Position numbers and translations under genes: made by a program. A stretch of 64,000 nt of DNA, from contig NZ_JAAMOW010000007.1 in assembly GCF_011067135.1 (NCBI RefSeq), positions 124,001-188,000 of the forward strand, given 5' to 3'. This stretch comes from Solimonas terrae. Lineage in GTDB: Bacteria > Pseudomonadota > Gammaproteobacteria > Nevskiales > Nevskiaceae. Below the pieces are notes generated by a model, which made no database searches, was not told the origin of the DNA, and saw only the letters and a program-made list of their open reading frames with translations. The stretch's first letter is position 1. Each line of letters starts with the position of its first letter. This document shows positions 1-8,593 of this stretch, piece by piece.

Positions 1-1546
1 ACTGGTCGCCGACACCCTGCGCGGCGATGATCCGGACACGCGCAACGCGAAAACCCACGCCCAGCTTGCGGCCGACATCCTGCAGCTGGAATCGCTGCGC
101 GGCGCGGTGTTCTTCGAAGATGCCGAAGCACGCGTGCGCAACAGTCGCCTGCAGCAGCTCAATGTCGATTTCATGGCGGCGCTGACCACGTTCCACGCGC
201 TGGAGCGCCTGCTCGTGCGCCTGCGCCGGACCGATGGCGAGCCGGTGCGCATCGCGCTGATGCAGCTCGCGGCGCCGCTGGCGGCAGCGCTGACCGATCC
301 GCCGACGATGGCGGCCGAGGCGGCACGCAAGATCGCGCCGCTGCACGAGGCCGCGCAGGCGATCGAACGGTCGACGACGCCGCGGTTCGGCGAGCCCGGC
401 CTGCGCCTCGAATACGTCAGCGGCCTCGAACTGTTGCGTCAGCTCGCCGCCGAGCTGATCGCCTACACCCGCGTCTACGCGTCGCTGGCAACGCTGCAGA
501 TCCAGGACCAGGACGCCAAACTGATTTCCGGCGCACGCTTCACGCCGCATGCCGATCTGCCGACCGCGTTCGTGACCGGTCTGCGCGCGGCGCTGGCGCT
601 GGTCATCGTCTGCACGTTCTGGGTCGCCAGCAACTGGCCGGACGGCGCGGTCGCGGCGCTGACCGCGACCGTGGTCTGCTGTCTGTTTGCGGCCGCACCG
701 ACGCCGCGCTTCGCGATCGGTCAGATGATCGTCGGGGTCGCGCTCAGCGTCGTGCTCGGCTTCGTCTGTGCGCTGCTGGTGCTGCCGAAGGTGGACGGCT
801 TCGCGCTGCTGGTGCTCGCGATGACGCCATTTCTGGTTTTCGGCCTGTGGATCGCGTCGCAGGCGGCATCGGCCGGCGTCGGTGCCGGCTTCCTCATTTT
901 CTTCACGACCCTGGTCTCGCCGCAGAATCCGCCGACCCACGATCCGGCGTTCCTGCTCAATCAGGGCCTCGCGCTGATCATCGGCATGGCGGTCGGCAGC
1001 GTCACCTTCGGCGTGCTGTTGCCGGCCGAAGGCGATGCACGGCTCGAACGCCTGCAACAGGCGCTGCGGCGCCAGATCAAGCACGCCTGCCGCGCGTCGC
1101 CGGGCGGTTTGCGCCAACGCTTCCAGAGCCAGTGCCGCGATCTGCTGCTGCAGATCCAGACGACGGTCGGCGCGACACCGGCACGCCTGCATGCCGCGCA
1201 GAACTCGGGCCTGTCGGCACTCGACATCGGCCACGCGCTGATCGAGGCGCGCAGCACGATCGCCGACAGCAGCCAGCTGCAGGCCTGGCGGTTGGCGCTG
1301 CTGCCGCTGCTCGACGCCGTCGCCGAGCTCTGCGACATGCCGGGCAGCGCGACGCGCGCGGCAGTACAGGGCCAGCTCGCCGCGCTGATCGCGCGCTTCG
1401 ACGGCGCCTGCACGGCCGAGTCGCCATCGCGCCCGGCGCTGCTGCGCGTGATCGCGGCGCTGCATCGCGTGCGCAGCGGCCTGCTCGATCTCGAACACAA
1501 TGCCGTCAGCGAACAACGGCCTGCCGGAGCCGCCGATGCCACGTGA
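1..1546 (+). CDS. FUSC-family aromatic acid efflux protein (AaeB-like), 5' end outside window
   Basis: The reading frame is already open at base 2, so the gene starts upstream of the window and only its C-terminal part is seen. The visible protein has a soluble helical segment, then a hydrophobic block at roughly 520-1030 with alternating transmembrane helices (stretches such as AALALVIVCTFWVASNWP and GFALLVLAMTPFLVFGLWIA), then a helical cytoplasmic tail. This is the layout of the FUSC / p-hydroxybenzoic acid efflux (AaeB) family. It is followed by a DUF1656 protein (11-nt overlap) and an HlyD-type fusion protein, the usual FUSC-DUF1656-HlyD efflux operon. Family assignment is firm; the substrate is inferred only by analogy with AaeAB. 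Confidence 0.85.
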   Translation, partial: LVADTLRGDDPDTRNAKTHAQLAADILQLESLRGAVFFEDAEARVRNSRLQQLNVDFMAALTTFHALERLLVRLRRTDGEPVRIALMQLAAPLAAALTDPPTMAAEAARKIAPLHEAAQAIERSTTPRFGEPGLRLEYVSGLELLRQLAAELIAYTRVYASLATLQIQDQDAKLISGARFTPHADLPTAFVTGLRAALALVIVCTFWVASNWPDGAVAALTATVVCCLFAAAPTPRFAIGQMIVGVALSVVLGFVCALLVLPKVDGFALLVLAMTPFLVFGLWIASQAASAGVGAGFLIFFTTLVSPQNPPTHDPAFLLNQGLALIIGMAVGSVTFGVLLPAEGDARLERLQQALRRQIKHACRASPGGLRQRFQSQCRDLLLQIQTTVGATPARLHAAQNSGLSALDIGHALIEARSTIADSSQLQAWRLALLPLLDAVAELCDMPGSATRAAVQGQLAALIARFDGACTAESPSRPALLRVIAALHRVRSGLLDLEHNAVSEQRPAGAADAT

Positions 1547-1736
1547 ATTCGCCCTCGCCGGCATCCTGTTTCCGAGCCTGCTGCCGGTGCTGCTGATCAG
1601 CGCCAGCCTCACCTGGCTGCTCGATGGCCTGTTCGCGCGGTTCGGTTTCTACCGTCATGTCTGGCGTCCGCCCCTGTTCCGCCTCGCGCTGTTCGTCTGC
1701 CTGTTCGGCGGCGGCGGCCTGCTGATCTACGGCTGA
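1536..1736 (+). CDS. DUF1656 small inner-membrane protein (AaeX-like)
   Basis: A 66-residue protein beginning MPREFALAGILFP, the conserved opening of DUF1656 proteins, with two transmembrane helices (about residues 8-28 and 45-65). An upstream in-frame ATG exists at 1500, but the family start motif fixes the start at 1536, where it overlaps the last 11 nt of the FUSC gene. Proteins of this family sit between an FUSC permease and an HlyD-type adaptor and are presumed accessory subunits of the efflux complex; no biochemical role is established. Confidence 0.85.
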   Translation: MPREFALAGILFPSLLPVLLISASLTWLLDGLFARFGFYRHVWRPPLFRLALFVCLFGGGGLLIYG

Positions 1737-1762
1737 GCCCTTTTCGTTTCCGGAGTATTGCC

Positions 1763-2632
1763 ATGAACCCTGTCCAGGCCCTGCGCGTGCTGATGACGCT
1801 GGCGATCAGCGTTGCCGCGGTGCTCATCGGCATCGCCCTGTGGGATCACTACATGCTCGCGCCGTGGACGCGCGACGGCCGCGTGCGCGCCGACATCGTC
1901 GCGATCGCGCCGGATGTCGCCGGGCTCGTCACCGAGATCGCGGTGCGCGACAACCAGTTCGTGCACCAGGGCGATCTGCTGCTGCGCATCGATCCCGAGC
2001 GCTACCGGCTCGCCGTCACGCAGGCCGAAGCGGCGCTCAAGGCGCGCGATGTCGACCGCCGCCTGCGCGCGCGCGAAGCCGCGCGTCGTGCCAAGCTCGA
2101 CGGGCTGGTGATCTCCAGCGAAAGCCGCGAGACCACGGCCTCGCAGGCGGCGGCGGCCGACGCGCAGTATGACGAGGCGCAGGCCGCACTCGACGTCGCA
2201 CGCCTGAATCTGGCGCGCGCCGAGGTCCATGCACCGGTCGACGGCTATGTCACCAATTTCACTGCGCAGGTCGGCGACTACGCCTCGGTCGGCAAACCGG
2301 TGCTGGCGTTGATCAACGCGCATTCGTATTACGTGGTCGGCTACTTCGAGGAAACCAAGCTGCCGAAGCTGCATGTCGGCGACGCCGCGCACATGCGCCT
2401 GATGGACGGCGGCGAACTGCGCGGCACCGTCGAAAGCGTGCCGCACGGCATCAACGATCACAACGATGCCGTCGGTCGGTCGATGCTGGCCGACGTCAAT
2501 CCGACCTTCAACTGGGTGCGGCTCGCGCAGCGCATTCCGGTGCGCGTCCATATCGACACCGTGCCGGACGGCACGCAGCTCGTCGCCGGTCAGACCTGTT
2601 CAGTGGTGATCGACGAGCACGGCGCGCGCTGA
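1763..2632 (+). CDS. HlyD-family periplasmic adaptor (AaeA/EmrA-like)
   Basis: A 289-residue membrane fusion protein with one N-terminal transmembrane helix (about residues 10-30). A biotinyl-lipoyl-like half follows (VAGLVTEIAVRDNQFVHQGD), then a coiled-coil hairpin rich in Ala, Arg and Glu (about 75-135), the second lipoyl half (NLARAEVHAPVDGYV) and a beta-barrel domain (YYVVGYFEETKLPKL). This order is that of the HlyD/EmrA/AaeA adaptors that link an inner-membrane efflux protein to an outer-membrane channel. It starts 26 nt after the DUF1656 gene and ends the efflux operon, converging on the histidine kinase gene with only 8 nt between them. Confidence 0.9.
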   Translation: MNPVQALRVLMTLAISVAAVLIGIALWDHYMLAPWTRDGRVRADIVAIAPDVAGLVTEIAVRDNQFVHQGDLLLRIDPERYRLAVTQAEAALKARDVDRRLRAREAARRAKLDGLVISSESRETTASQAAAADAQYDEAQAALDVARLNLARAEVHAPVDGYVTNFTAQVGDYASVGKPVLALINAHSYYVVGYFEETKLPKLHVGDAAHMRLMDGGELRGTVESVPHGINDHNDAVGRSMLADVNPTFNWVRLAQRIPVRVHIDTVPDGTQLVAGQTCSVVIDEHGAR

Positions 2633-2640
2633 CGCGCGGT

Positions 2641-3975
2641 TCAGGTCGTCAGCGGCAGCGACAGCACCAGGCGCAGGCCGCCGCCTTCGGCATTGTCGAC
2701 ACGCGCCGCACCGTGATGCGCGCGCATCACGCGCTCGACGATCGCTAGACCCAGGCCATAGCCGCCGGTGCGAGCCGCATTGCTGCCGCGGTAGAACGGC
2801 CGGAACAGCTTCGGCAGATCCGGCTCGGGGACGCCCGGCCCGTGATCGCGCACGTCCAGTTCGGCCTGCGTGCCACGTTTCCGCACACTGACGACAATCG
2901 CCGCGCCGGCACCGAACTTGATCGCGTTGCCGAGCAGATTGTCGAGCGCCCGCGCCAGCAGGCGTGCATCGCCGACCGCTTCGAGCGTCGCCGGTGCTTC
3001 GAGCTGCAGCGTGCAGCCGCGCTGACGGGCTTCGAGTTCGGCGCGCTTCAGCCCGTCGCCGGCGATCGCCACCAGATCGACGGCCTGCATCGGCATCGAC
3101 GGCAGTTCGGCGTCGACCCGCGACAGGGCCAGCAGTTCGCCGATCAGATGATCGAGGCGCGCGATCTCCTGCTCGGCGCGTGCGAACTGCGCATCGGCGT
3201 CGGCACCCTGCGCGCGCTCGCGCTGTGCGAATTCGAGGATCAGGTGCAGGCGCGCCAGCGGCGAGCGCAGCTCGTGCGAGACATCCTGCAGCAGGCGGCG
3301 CTCGTGCGTGACCAGTGCCTCGATGCGTTCTGCCATGCGGTCGAACTCGCGCGCCAGCAAGGCCAGTTCGTCGCTGCCGGCATCGAACGGGGCGCCGACG
3401 CGCGCCGCCAGGTCGCCGCCGGCCATGCGCTGTGCGGCAGCTTGCAGCGCTGCCAGCGGCACGGCGATGCCGCGCGCGAACGCCCAGCCGACCGCACCGA
3501 TGACCAGCAGCGACAGCGCGATCTGCACGCCGAGCATGGTTTCGCGACGCAGGTGAAACGGCGCCGGCCCACGCAGGCCAACGAGCTGGCGTGCCACACC
3601 GTCACGGCCGATGACACGCTCGCCGATCAGCAACAGATGCGGCGTCAGTTGCAGGGCGACGTGCTCGCCGGTGAGCAGTCGCGGCAGCTGGTCCTCGATT
3701 TCCGGCAGCAGCGGGCCACCGAGCACACTCTGGCCATTCTCGAACAGGGTCGCTTCCAGGCGGACGTCGAGACGGCGCGCTTCCGCCCATTGCGCAAGCC
3801 CGTCACGACCGCCCCCGATGTACTGCGCATCGGCGTCCTGCGCCAGCTTCGCCCAATCGGTTGCGCGGCCATAGGTGTACCAGGCGATCGCGTTGCTGGC
3901 GCCGACGCTGACCAGCAACGTCGCGACATTGGCGGCACAGAACCACAGCAACAGGCGTCGGTACAGCCGACTCAA
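2641..3975 (-). CDS. Sensor histidine kinase (CpxA/EnvZ-like)
   Basis: A 444-residue sensor kinase. Two transmembrane segments (about 8-30 and 148-170) flank a periplasmic sensor loop of about 115 residues. A HAMP domain (about 170-222) follows, then a HisKA domain with the phosphoacceptor motif DVSHELRSPL (His about 234). The HATPase_c domain shows the N box (DNLLGNAIKF), G1 (DHGPGVPEPD), F box (FRPFYRG) and G2 (GYGLGLAI). The gene overlaps the 3' end of the response regulator by 4 nt, so the pair is translationally coupled. It resembles the CpxA group by length and layout, but the signal sensed cannot be read from sequence. Confidence 0.92.
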   Translation of the reverse strand: MSRLYRRLLLWFCAANVATLLVSVGASNAIAWYTYGRATDWAKLAQDADAQYIGGGRDGLAQWAEARRLDVRLEATLFENGQSVLGGPLLPEIEDQLPRLLTGEHVALQLTPHLLLIGERVIGRDGVARQLVGLRGPAPFHLRRETMLGVQIALSLLVIGAVGWAFARGIAVPLAALQAAAQRMAGGDLAARVGAPFDAGSDELALLAREFDRMAERIEALVTHERRLLQDVSHELRSPLARLHLILEFAQRERAQGADADAQFARAEQEIARLDHLIGELLALSRVDAELPSMPMQAVDLVAIAGDGLKRAELEARQRGCTLQLEAPATLEAVGDARLLARALDNLLGNAIKFGAGAAIVVSVRKRGTQAELDVRDHGPGVPEPDLPKLFRPFYRGSNAARTGGYGLGLAIVERVMRAHHGAARVDNAEGGGLRLVLSLPLTT

Positions 3976-4715
3976 GCGGCGACGCCGGCCGGCACATGCA
4001 TCAGATAGCCGGCGCCACGCACCGCTTCGATCGCCGGCGCCAGCGGCGAGGCATCGGCGAGCTTGCGGCGCAGGCGGCTGACATGCACGTCGAGGCTGCG
4101 ATCGAAACGCTCGATGTCGCGGCCGAGCACCTTGCGCGTCAGCTCCGCCTTGTCGACGACGCGACCGGCCTGGCGCGCAAGCGCGAGCAGCAGGCCGAAC
4201 TCGGCGGCGGTCAGTTGCAGCTCGTCTTCGCCGACGCGCGCGCGCCGCGCGGCGGCGTGGATCTGCAGCACGCCGATCACCGGGTTTTCCGAAACGGCCG
4301 GCGCCAGCTGGCGACGCAGCTGCGCGCGCACACGCGCCAGCAACTCGCGCGGCAGGCAGGGTTTGGCGAGGTAGTCGTCGGCGCCGAATTCGAGGCCGGT
4401 GACGCGATCCATCGCCTCGCCGCGTGCCGACAGCATGATCACCGGCAGCTGATAGTGAAGGCGCAGTTCACGCAAGGTCTGCAGGCCATCCGGCCCGGGC
4501 ATGGTGATGTCGAGAATCAGCAGATCGGGGCAGGCGCCGGCATGCGCCAGTCGCGCCATCGCGCTGACGCCGTCGGCAACGGTATCGACGTCAAAGCCTT
4601 CCAGCCGCAGGTAGTCGGCGAGCAGCTCGCAGAGTTCGTGATCGTCGTCGGCGATCAGTACGCGGAACGGCGCCCGCGTCGCGACGGTCGTGGGGGTTTC
4701 GTCCTGAAACAGCAT
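3972..4715 (-). CDS. OmpR/CpxR-family response regulator
   Basis: A 247-residue regulator with a receiver domain and a winged-helix DNA-binding domain. The receiver shows the acidic cluster IADDDHE (about 21-26), the phosphoacceptor Asp in LLILDITMPGPDG (about D69), Ser in MLSARGE and Lys in YLAKPCLP. The C-terminal Trans_reg_C domain contains DRSLDVHVSRLRRKL and ends with RGAGYLM, hallmarks of OmpR-type regulators. Four nucleotides overlap the kinase start. The gene lies beside an efflux operon on the opposite strand, which makes that operon a plausible but unproven target. Confidence 0.93.
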   Translation of the reverse strand: MLFQDETPTTVATRAPFRVLIADDDHELCELLADYLRLEGFDVDTVADGVSAMARLAHAGACPDLLILDITMPGPDGLQTLRELRLHYQLPVIMLSARGEAMDRVTGLEFGADDYLAKPCLPRELLARVRAQLRRQLAPAVSENPVIGVLQIHAAARRARVGEDELQLTAAEFGLLLALARQAGRVVDKAELTRKVLGRDIERFDRSLDVHVSRLRRKLADASPLAPAIEAVRGAGYLMHVPAGVAA

Positions 4716-4737
4716 CGCAGTCCTGTCGGCAATGCCG

Positions 4738-4753
4738 GATCACGGGGGTGATC
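4738..4753. repeat. Perfect inverted repeat in front of the response regulator
   Basis: GATCAC-GGGG-GTGATC is a perfect 6-bp inverted repeat with a 4-nt spacer, 23 nt upstream of the response-regulator ATG. It could be an operator, for example for autoregulation, or a short hairpin after the oxygenase gene that ends at 4818. No T-tract follows on either strand, which argues against a terminator. Confidence 0.35.
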
Positions 4754-4817
4754 GGCGCAACGGCCTACTATGCCGAGACCATGTGACAGCTTTGTGCCAG
4801 CCGCCGCCCGTCCGGCC

Positions 4818-5690
4818 TCAACCGGCCGACACGAAACGACGCTGTCGCATCCACTTGGTGGCGACCCATTTCTCGCCCTGCGTCACGGTGCCGCCGGCGT
4901 GCAGGGAGCGCGGCTCGACGCGGCCGCGGCTGTCGCAATACTCGAAATAGACGGCGTGCCCGGGCACCGGCGCGACCGCCCAGCCGGTCTCCGGAAACAA
5001 GGTCTCGCCGCCGCCGGCCACGTCGTTGAGATAGCAGACCAGGGTGCTGACACGCTGGCCGCTGCGTGCGATCGAGTCGCGGTTGGCGGCATTGTCCGGC
5101 CGCAGGAAGTCGAAATGCGGCTCGCTGCCGGCGCCGCAGGGGTAGTGCAGGATCTGCAGGCCCTCGCCGTTCTCGATCGGCAGATTCATCAGTGCCGACA
5201 GGCGACGATCGAGCCTTGCGATCAGCGGCGTTTCGGCCGGCCGGAAGAACATCCCGTAGCTGCTGCGCCCCGTGCTGACGACGTCGCGGCCGGTCTGCGG
5301 ATCGACCACGGTCGAGGGCTGCAGCCGCGGTCGCGCCAGTTCGATCAACTGCCGACATTCGTCGGCATCGAGCACGTTGCCGAGCACCGCCAGCGTCGGC
5401 TGCAGCGCACGCGCCAGCACCGGCACGCTGCGCCCGTCGACCTTCAGACGCGTCCCGTTCGGCAGTCGCGGTGGCTCGGACGCCTGGTCCGGCATTTCGA
5501 TGCTGTCGTCCGGCATCGGCCCTTGCCCCAGTCGCGCCGCAACGAAGGCCTCGACGATGGCGCGCGCCGCACGCGGTTCCATGCCCCGCTGCTGCATCGT
5601 GCCGACCAGCGCGTCGGGTGTCCGGCCGCGATCGAGATGCTGCATCAGCCAGCTGCGCAGCTCGGGTGCGAAGCGGATCAGCGTCGCCAT
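4818..5690 (-). CDS. Prolyl 4-hydroxylase-like 2-oxoglutarate/Fe(II) oxygenase
   Basis: A 290-residue protein whose C-terminal two thirds (about 100-288) match the prolyl 4-hydroxylase alpha-subunit fold. The iron ligands are visible as HFD (H192, D194) and H264 in SLHAGG, and the 2-oxoglutarate-binding Lys is K274 in EKWVATKW. Other family marks are HYPCGAGSEPHFDF, VCYLNDVAGGGETLFPETG and VPGHAVYFEY. The N-terminal 90 residues are a helical extension not needed for catalysis. There is no signal peptide, so it should act in the cytoplasm. The protein substrate is unknown; bacterial homologues hydroxylate prolines in proteins such as EF-Tu or collagen-like repeats. It lies 4 nt after the first lipoprotein gene on the same strand. 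Confidence 0.9.
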   Translation of the reverse strand: MATLIRFAPELRSWLMQHLDRGRTPDALVGTMQQRGMEPRAARAIVEAFVAARLGQGPMPDDSIEMPDQASEPPRLPNGTRLKVDGRSVPVLARALQPTLAVLGNVLDADECRQLIELARPRLQPSTVVDPQTGRDVVSTGRSSYGMFFRPAETPLIARLDRRLSALMNLPIENGEGLQILHYPCGAGSEPHFDFLRPDNAANRDSIARSGQRVSTLVCYLNDVAGGGETLFPETGWAVAPVPGHAVYFEYCDSRGRVEPRSLHAGGTVTQGEKWVATKWMRQRRFVSAG

Positions 5691-5694
5691 GCGT

Positions 5695-6336
5695 TCAGAC
5701 CGGTCCGGGAGTCGCTTCCCAGCCGTGCTCGGTCAGGCTGAATCCCTGGTGCAGCTGCAGGTGCCCGCCCGCGCCATTGACGATGCGCACGACCATCGGC
5801 AACACACGCTGCGCATCGGCGTCCTGCAGCCACGGTGCCGGCGCGATCCGGTAGGTATAGCTGACGACAGCGGTGGGATGCTGCGCGTCGTGCGTGTCCA
5901 GTTGCCACTGCACGAGCTTGTCGAGCGTGATCTGCGCGACGCAGAAATCGCGCGGATGATCGACGCCGTCGCGGCTCTTGTAGTCGTGCAGCTTGTAGTA
6001 CTTGCGACCTTCGTCGGTCAGTGCATAGCGCTTGACCACGCCCTGCGGGTTGTCGTCGGTCCTGGCAACCGACACCACGGTGCTGCTCACCAGCCCCAGC
6101 TTTTCGAATACCGGCATTTGCAGCGCGTGCCGCGCACCGTTGCCGGCCTCGGCCGGTGTCAGATCGAGTGGCCAGTCGAACATGGCCAGGCACAGATCCC
6201 CGTGCCGTGCGAGATAGTCGTCGAGGGCCAGCGTGAAGTTCGCACGCGTCGGCGCTGCGGGATCGTCATGCCGGCTGCAGGCCGGCAACAGGATCAGGGC
6301 TGCCAGCATCGGGATGCCGCGGTACGGAAATTTCAT
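5695..6336 (-). CDS. Hypothetical lipoprotein, paralogue of the next upstream gene
   Basis: A 213-residue protein with a lipoprotein signal (basic MKFPYRG, hydrophobic MLAALILLPA, lipobox LPAC, Cys about 20). The mature part shares a block with the upstream neighbour: RANFTLALDDYLARHGDLCLAMFDWP here against RANFTAALNDFLAQRGHLCLAKYDWP there. Later both have an LTxEGxKYY motif and a YRIAPAPWLQDA / YHIAPAPWARTP segment. I do not recognise a named family. The two genes are adjacent, same-strand and of nearly equal length, so this is a tandem duplication that has diverged widely. Function unknown. Confidence 0.75.
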   Translation of the reverse strand: MKFPYRGIPMLAALILLPACSRHDDPAAPTRANFTLALDDYLARHGDLCLAMFDWPLDLTPAEAGNGARHALQMPVFEKLGLVSSTVVSVARTDDNPQGVVKRYALTDEGRKYYKLHDYKSRDGVDHPRDFCVAQITLDKLVQWQLDTHDAQHPTAVVSYTYRIAPAPWLQDADAQRVLPMVVRIVNGAGGHLQLHQGFSLTEHGWEATPGPV

Positions 6337-6410
6337 GTCACTCGCTGGTCGTCAGGTGTAGAACGTGGTGGACTGGCGCTGTTCGTCGACTCGGCGGAAC
6401 AATCCGGCCG

Positions 6411-7055
6411 CTACGGCGACAGCTCGTCGACGACCCAGCCATGCCGCGTCAGGTGCACGCCGATGCGCACCTGCGTGGTGCCTTCACCTTCGATCGCGCG
6501 CGCCAGTACCGGGAACGCATGCAGCACTTCCGGCGTCCGCGCCCATGGCGCCGGTGCGATGTGGTAGGTGAACAGCAAGGAGGTCGCGGTGCGGCCGTCG
6601 CGGGTTTGCGGCGGGTCCCAGCCGATGATCCGATCGAGCGTCAGCGTCGCCGCGCACAAGTCGGCCGGGTGCGTGACGTTCTGCGTCGCCGTGCGGATCA
6701 CGATCGGCACATGCAGGTAATACTTCTGCCCTTCCGCGGTCAGCGTGTACTCGCGCGCCGGCGGCGCCGCACCGCCCGCGTCCTTGCTGGCGGCCAGGCC
6801 GAGCTTTTCGAGTACCGCCAACTGCCGTGCGCCCGCATCCTGAGCATCGCTCGCAACCGTGATCGGCCAGTCGTACTTGGCGAGGCACAGGTGGCCGCGC
6901 TGCGCAAGGAAATCGTTGAGCGCGGCCGTGAAATTCGCGCGACTCGGCAGCTGCGTCTGCTTGTCGGCGCAGCCGGCAAACAGCAGCAGCGCGAGGGCGG
7001 AGATGACGGCGAACGAACGCCGGCTGATCGGCAGGATTTTCATGGTCGCAATCAT
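6411..7055 (-). CDS. Hypothetical lipoprotein, paralogue of the next downstream gene
   Basis: A 214-residue protein (209 if started at the second Met, at 7043) with a lipoprotein signal: SRRSFAVISALALLLFAGC, lipobox FAGC. Its mature region parallels the neighbouring lipoprotein, including the opening PSRANFTAALNDFLAQRG, a central LTAEGQKYYLH, and YHIAPAPWARTPEV. No catalytic motif is evident. The neighbouring genes are a di-haem peroxidase-like lipoprotein and an exported phosphoesterase, so all are envelope proteins, but a common pathway is not shown. Both possible starts lack a strong ribosome binding site. Function unknown. Confidence 0.72.
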   Translation of the reverse strand: MIATMKILPISRRSFAVISALALLLFAGCADKQTQLPSRANFTAALNDFLAQRGHLCLAKYDWPITVASDAQDAGARQLAVLEKLGLAASKDAGGAAPPAREYTLTAEGQKYYLHVPIVIRTATQNVTHPADLCAATLTLDRIIGWDPPQTRDGRTATSLLFTYHIAPAPWARTPEVLHAFPVLARAIEGEGTTQVRIGVHLTRHGWVVDELSP

Positions 7056-7076
7056 GGCGCAATGCGCGCTCGCGCA

Positions 7077-8474
7077 TCAGTTCACGCAGGTACCGCTGGT
7101 CGGCGCCGTCTCCGGCACCTGATAGCCGTCGCTCAGGGTATTGAGGAAGCAGATCAGGTCGGACATTTGCTGCTCGGTCATTGCCGGCGCCGAACCGGCC
7201 GCGCGGGCCTGCGTGCCGCCGCCCAGGGTGTTGTCGCCGCCCTCGCCCGTACCGAGCGGCACTTCCTCGTCGACGCTGCCCTGCTCGTCGGCTGGCAGAT
7301 CGTTGAACCTGGCGACGGTCGCGCCGGGAACATAGGTCGGCTGCAGTGCCCAGCTCGGATTGTCCTGCGCCGTGCCGCTGCCACCGCTCGCCGGATACCA
7401 GTATTCTGGATGCGTGTCGCGCGTGTTGTAGAAATGCAGGACCTGCACCAGTGAATGGAATACGCCGTTGTGGAAGAACGCGCCGCGTGTGGCGACGTTG
7501 CGCAGCACCGGCACCTTGAATTGCCCGCAATACGGGTCCGGCGTGCCGAGTTCGGCCGGCGTGTGGTCGCTGCGGTACGGCCCGCACAGGCCCATGTCGT
7601 AGTACGCCGGATCGTCGTTGGCCGGGATCGGATCGGGATTGCCCGGGATCGACTTGTCGTTGCGCGGCGCGCCGAGCGCCTGATAGGTGAAGTCCGTCAT
7701 CAGACCCTGATTGCCGGCGAAGTTGACGCCGGCATAGTGGCAGGCGGAACAGTTGCCGACGGCACTGCTGTGGAACACGACGAGGCCGCGCATTTCCGCC
7801 GCGGTCAGCGTGCCGCCGATCTTGTTGTAGATGTTGAGGTCGTACTTGCTGCTGTACGGATGGAAACTGAGGTCCTCGGTTTCGAAGGCCTGGATGGCGG
7901 TACCGAGGTCGGCAAACGCGGTGTCGGTGTCGGCGAACACGTCGGCGCCGAACGCCTGCTCGAACAGATCGGCGTAGCTGCCGTTCTGCACGGCCTGCAC
8001 CACGTCGGCCTTCGAAGCATTGTTCATCTCCAGCGGATTGAGCAGCGGCAGCGCCACCTGCTCCGCCATCGACGCCGCACGGCCGTCCCACATGAAGCCG
8101 CCGCCGGCCGACGCCAGGGTGACGCCGTCGGGATTGGCGGCATGGTCGTCATAGGCCGGGGTCGATTCGCGGTAGCGCAAGGAGGGCACGGCGCGCGCAC
8201 CGGACTGCGCCGGATCGGAGCCGAGCTGCACCGACAGGCTGTTCGGCGGCCCATAGGCGTACTGCGGATCGTGACAGCCGGAACATGCCATGTTCTTGCC
8301 GCCCGACAGGTTCTTGTCGAAGAACGCCTTCTGTCCGACCTGTGCCGCGAGACTGAGCTTTGCCGCATTGCCAGGCGGCGCGACAGTCGGCGTACCGCCG
8401 CTGCCGCCGCCGCAAGCCGTCAGCGCCAGCAGCGCCGCACCGATTGCGGTGCCGAGAGGAAGTCGCTTGCCCAT
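7077..8474 (-). CDS. Di-haem cytochrome c peroxidase-like lipoprotein
   Basis: A 465-residue protein with a lipoprotein signal (MGKRLPLGTAIGAALLALTAC, lipobox LTAC) and two haem-binding CxxCH motifs, CSGCH in the N-terminal half and CSACH in the middle. Further family marks are FFDKNLSGGKNMACSGCH, AVPSLRYR, WDGRAASMAEQ, and KVPVLRNVATRGAFFHNG near the C-terminus. This is the bacterial cytochrome c peroxidase / MauG-like superfamily, which works in the periplasm on peroxide or on protein modification. The frame is open upstream to 8531, but that extension is the terminator hairpin of the upstream gene and has no signal sequence, so the start at 8474 is preferred. It is separated from the phosphoesterase by about 120 nt with hairpins. 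Confidence 0.87.
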   Translation of the reverse strand: MGKRLPLGTAIGAALLALTACGGGSGGTPTVAPPGNAAKLSLAAQVGQKAFFDKNLSGGKNMACSGCHDPQYAYGPPNSLSVQLGSDPAQSGARAVPSLRYRESTPAYDDHAANPDGVTLASAGGGFMWDGRAASMAEQVALPLLNPLEMNNASKADVVQAVQNGSYADLFEQAFGADVFADTDTAFADLGTAIQAFETEDLSFHPYSSKYDLNIYNKIGGTLTAAEMRGLVVFHSSAVGNCSACHYAGVNFAGNQGLMTDFTYQALGAPRNDKSIPGNPDPIPANDDPAYYDMGLCGPYRSDHTPAELGTPDPYCGQFKVPVLRNVATRGAFFHNGVFHSLVQVLHFYNTRDTHPEYWYPASGGSGTAQDNPSWALQPTYVPGATVARFNDLPADEQGSVDEEVPLGTGEGGDNTLGGGTQARAAGSAPAMTEQQMSDLICFLNTLSDGYQVPETAPTSGTCVN

Positions 8475-8499
8475 CTGTGTTGTCCCATCCGCAAATGAA

Positions 8500-8529
8500 G
8501 ACGGGCCGTCGTCGAACGAACGGCCCGTC
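8500..8529 (-). terminator. Intrinsic terminator after the phosphoesterase gene
   Basis: A perfect 10-bp stem (GACGGGCCGT / ACGGCCCGTC, loop of 10 nt) lies downstream of the minus-strand phosphoesterase. Read on the minus strand it is followed by a short T-rich stretch (TTCATTTG). It sits just ahead of the peroxidase start at 8474. Confidence 0.5.
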
Positions 8530-8551
8530 ACGCATCCGTCACCGCCGACGG

Positions 8552-8577
8552 CGCAGAGGCGGCGGACCGCCTCTGCG
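8552..8577. repeat. Perfect GC-rich hairpin
   Basis: CGCAGAGGCGG, loop CGGA, CCGCCTCTGCG: an 11-bp perfect stem immediately downstream of the phosphoesterase stop codon (8594). No T-run follows on either strand. It probably protects the 3' end or acts with the hairpin at 8500-8529. Confidence 0.45.
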
Positions 8578-8593
8578 CGCAGCGGTGTAGTGC

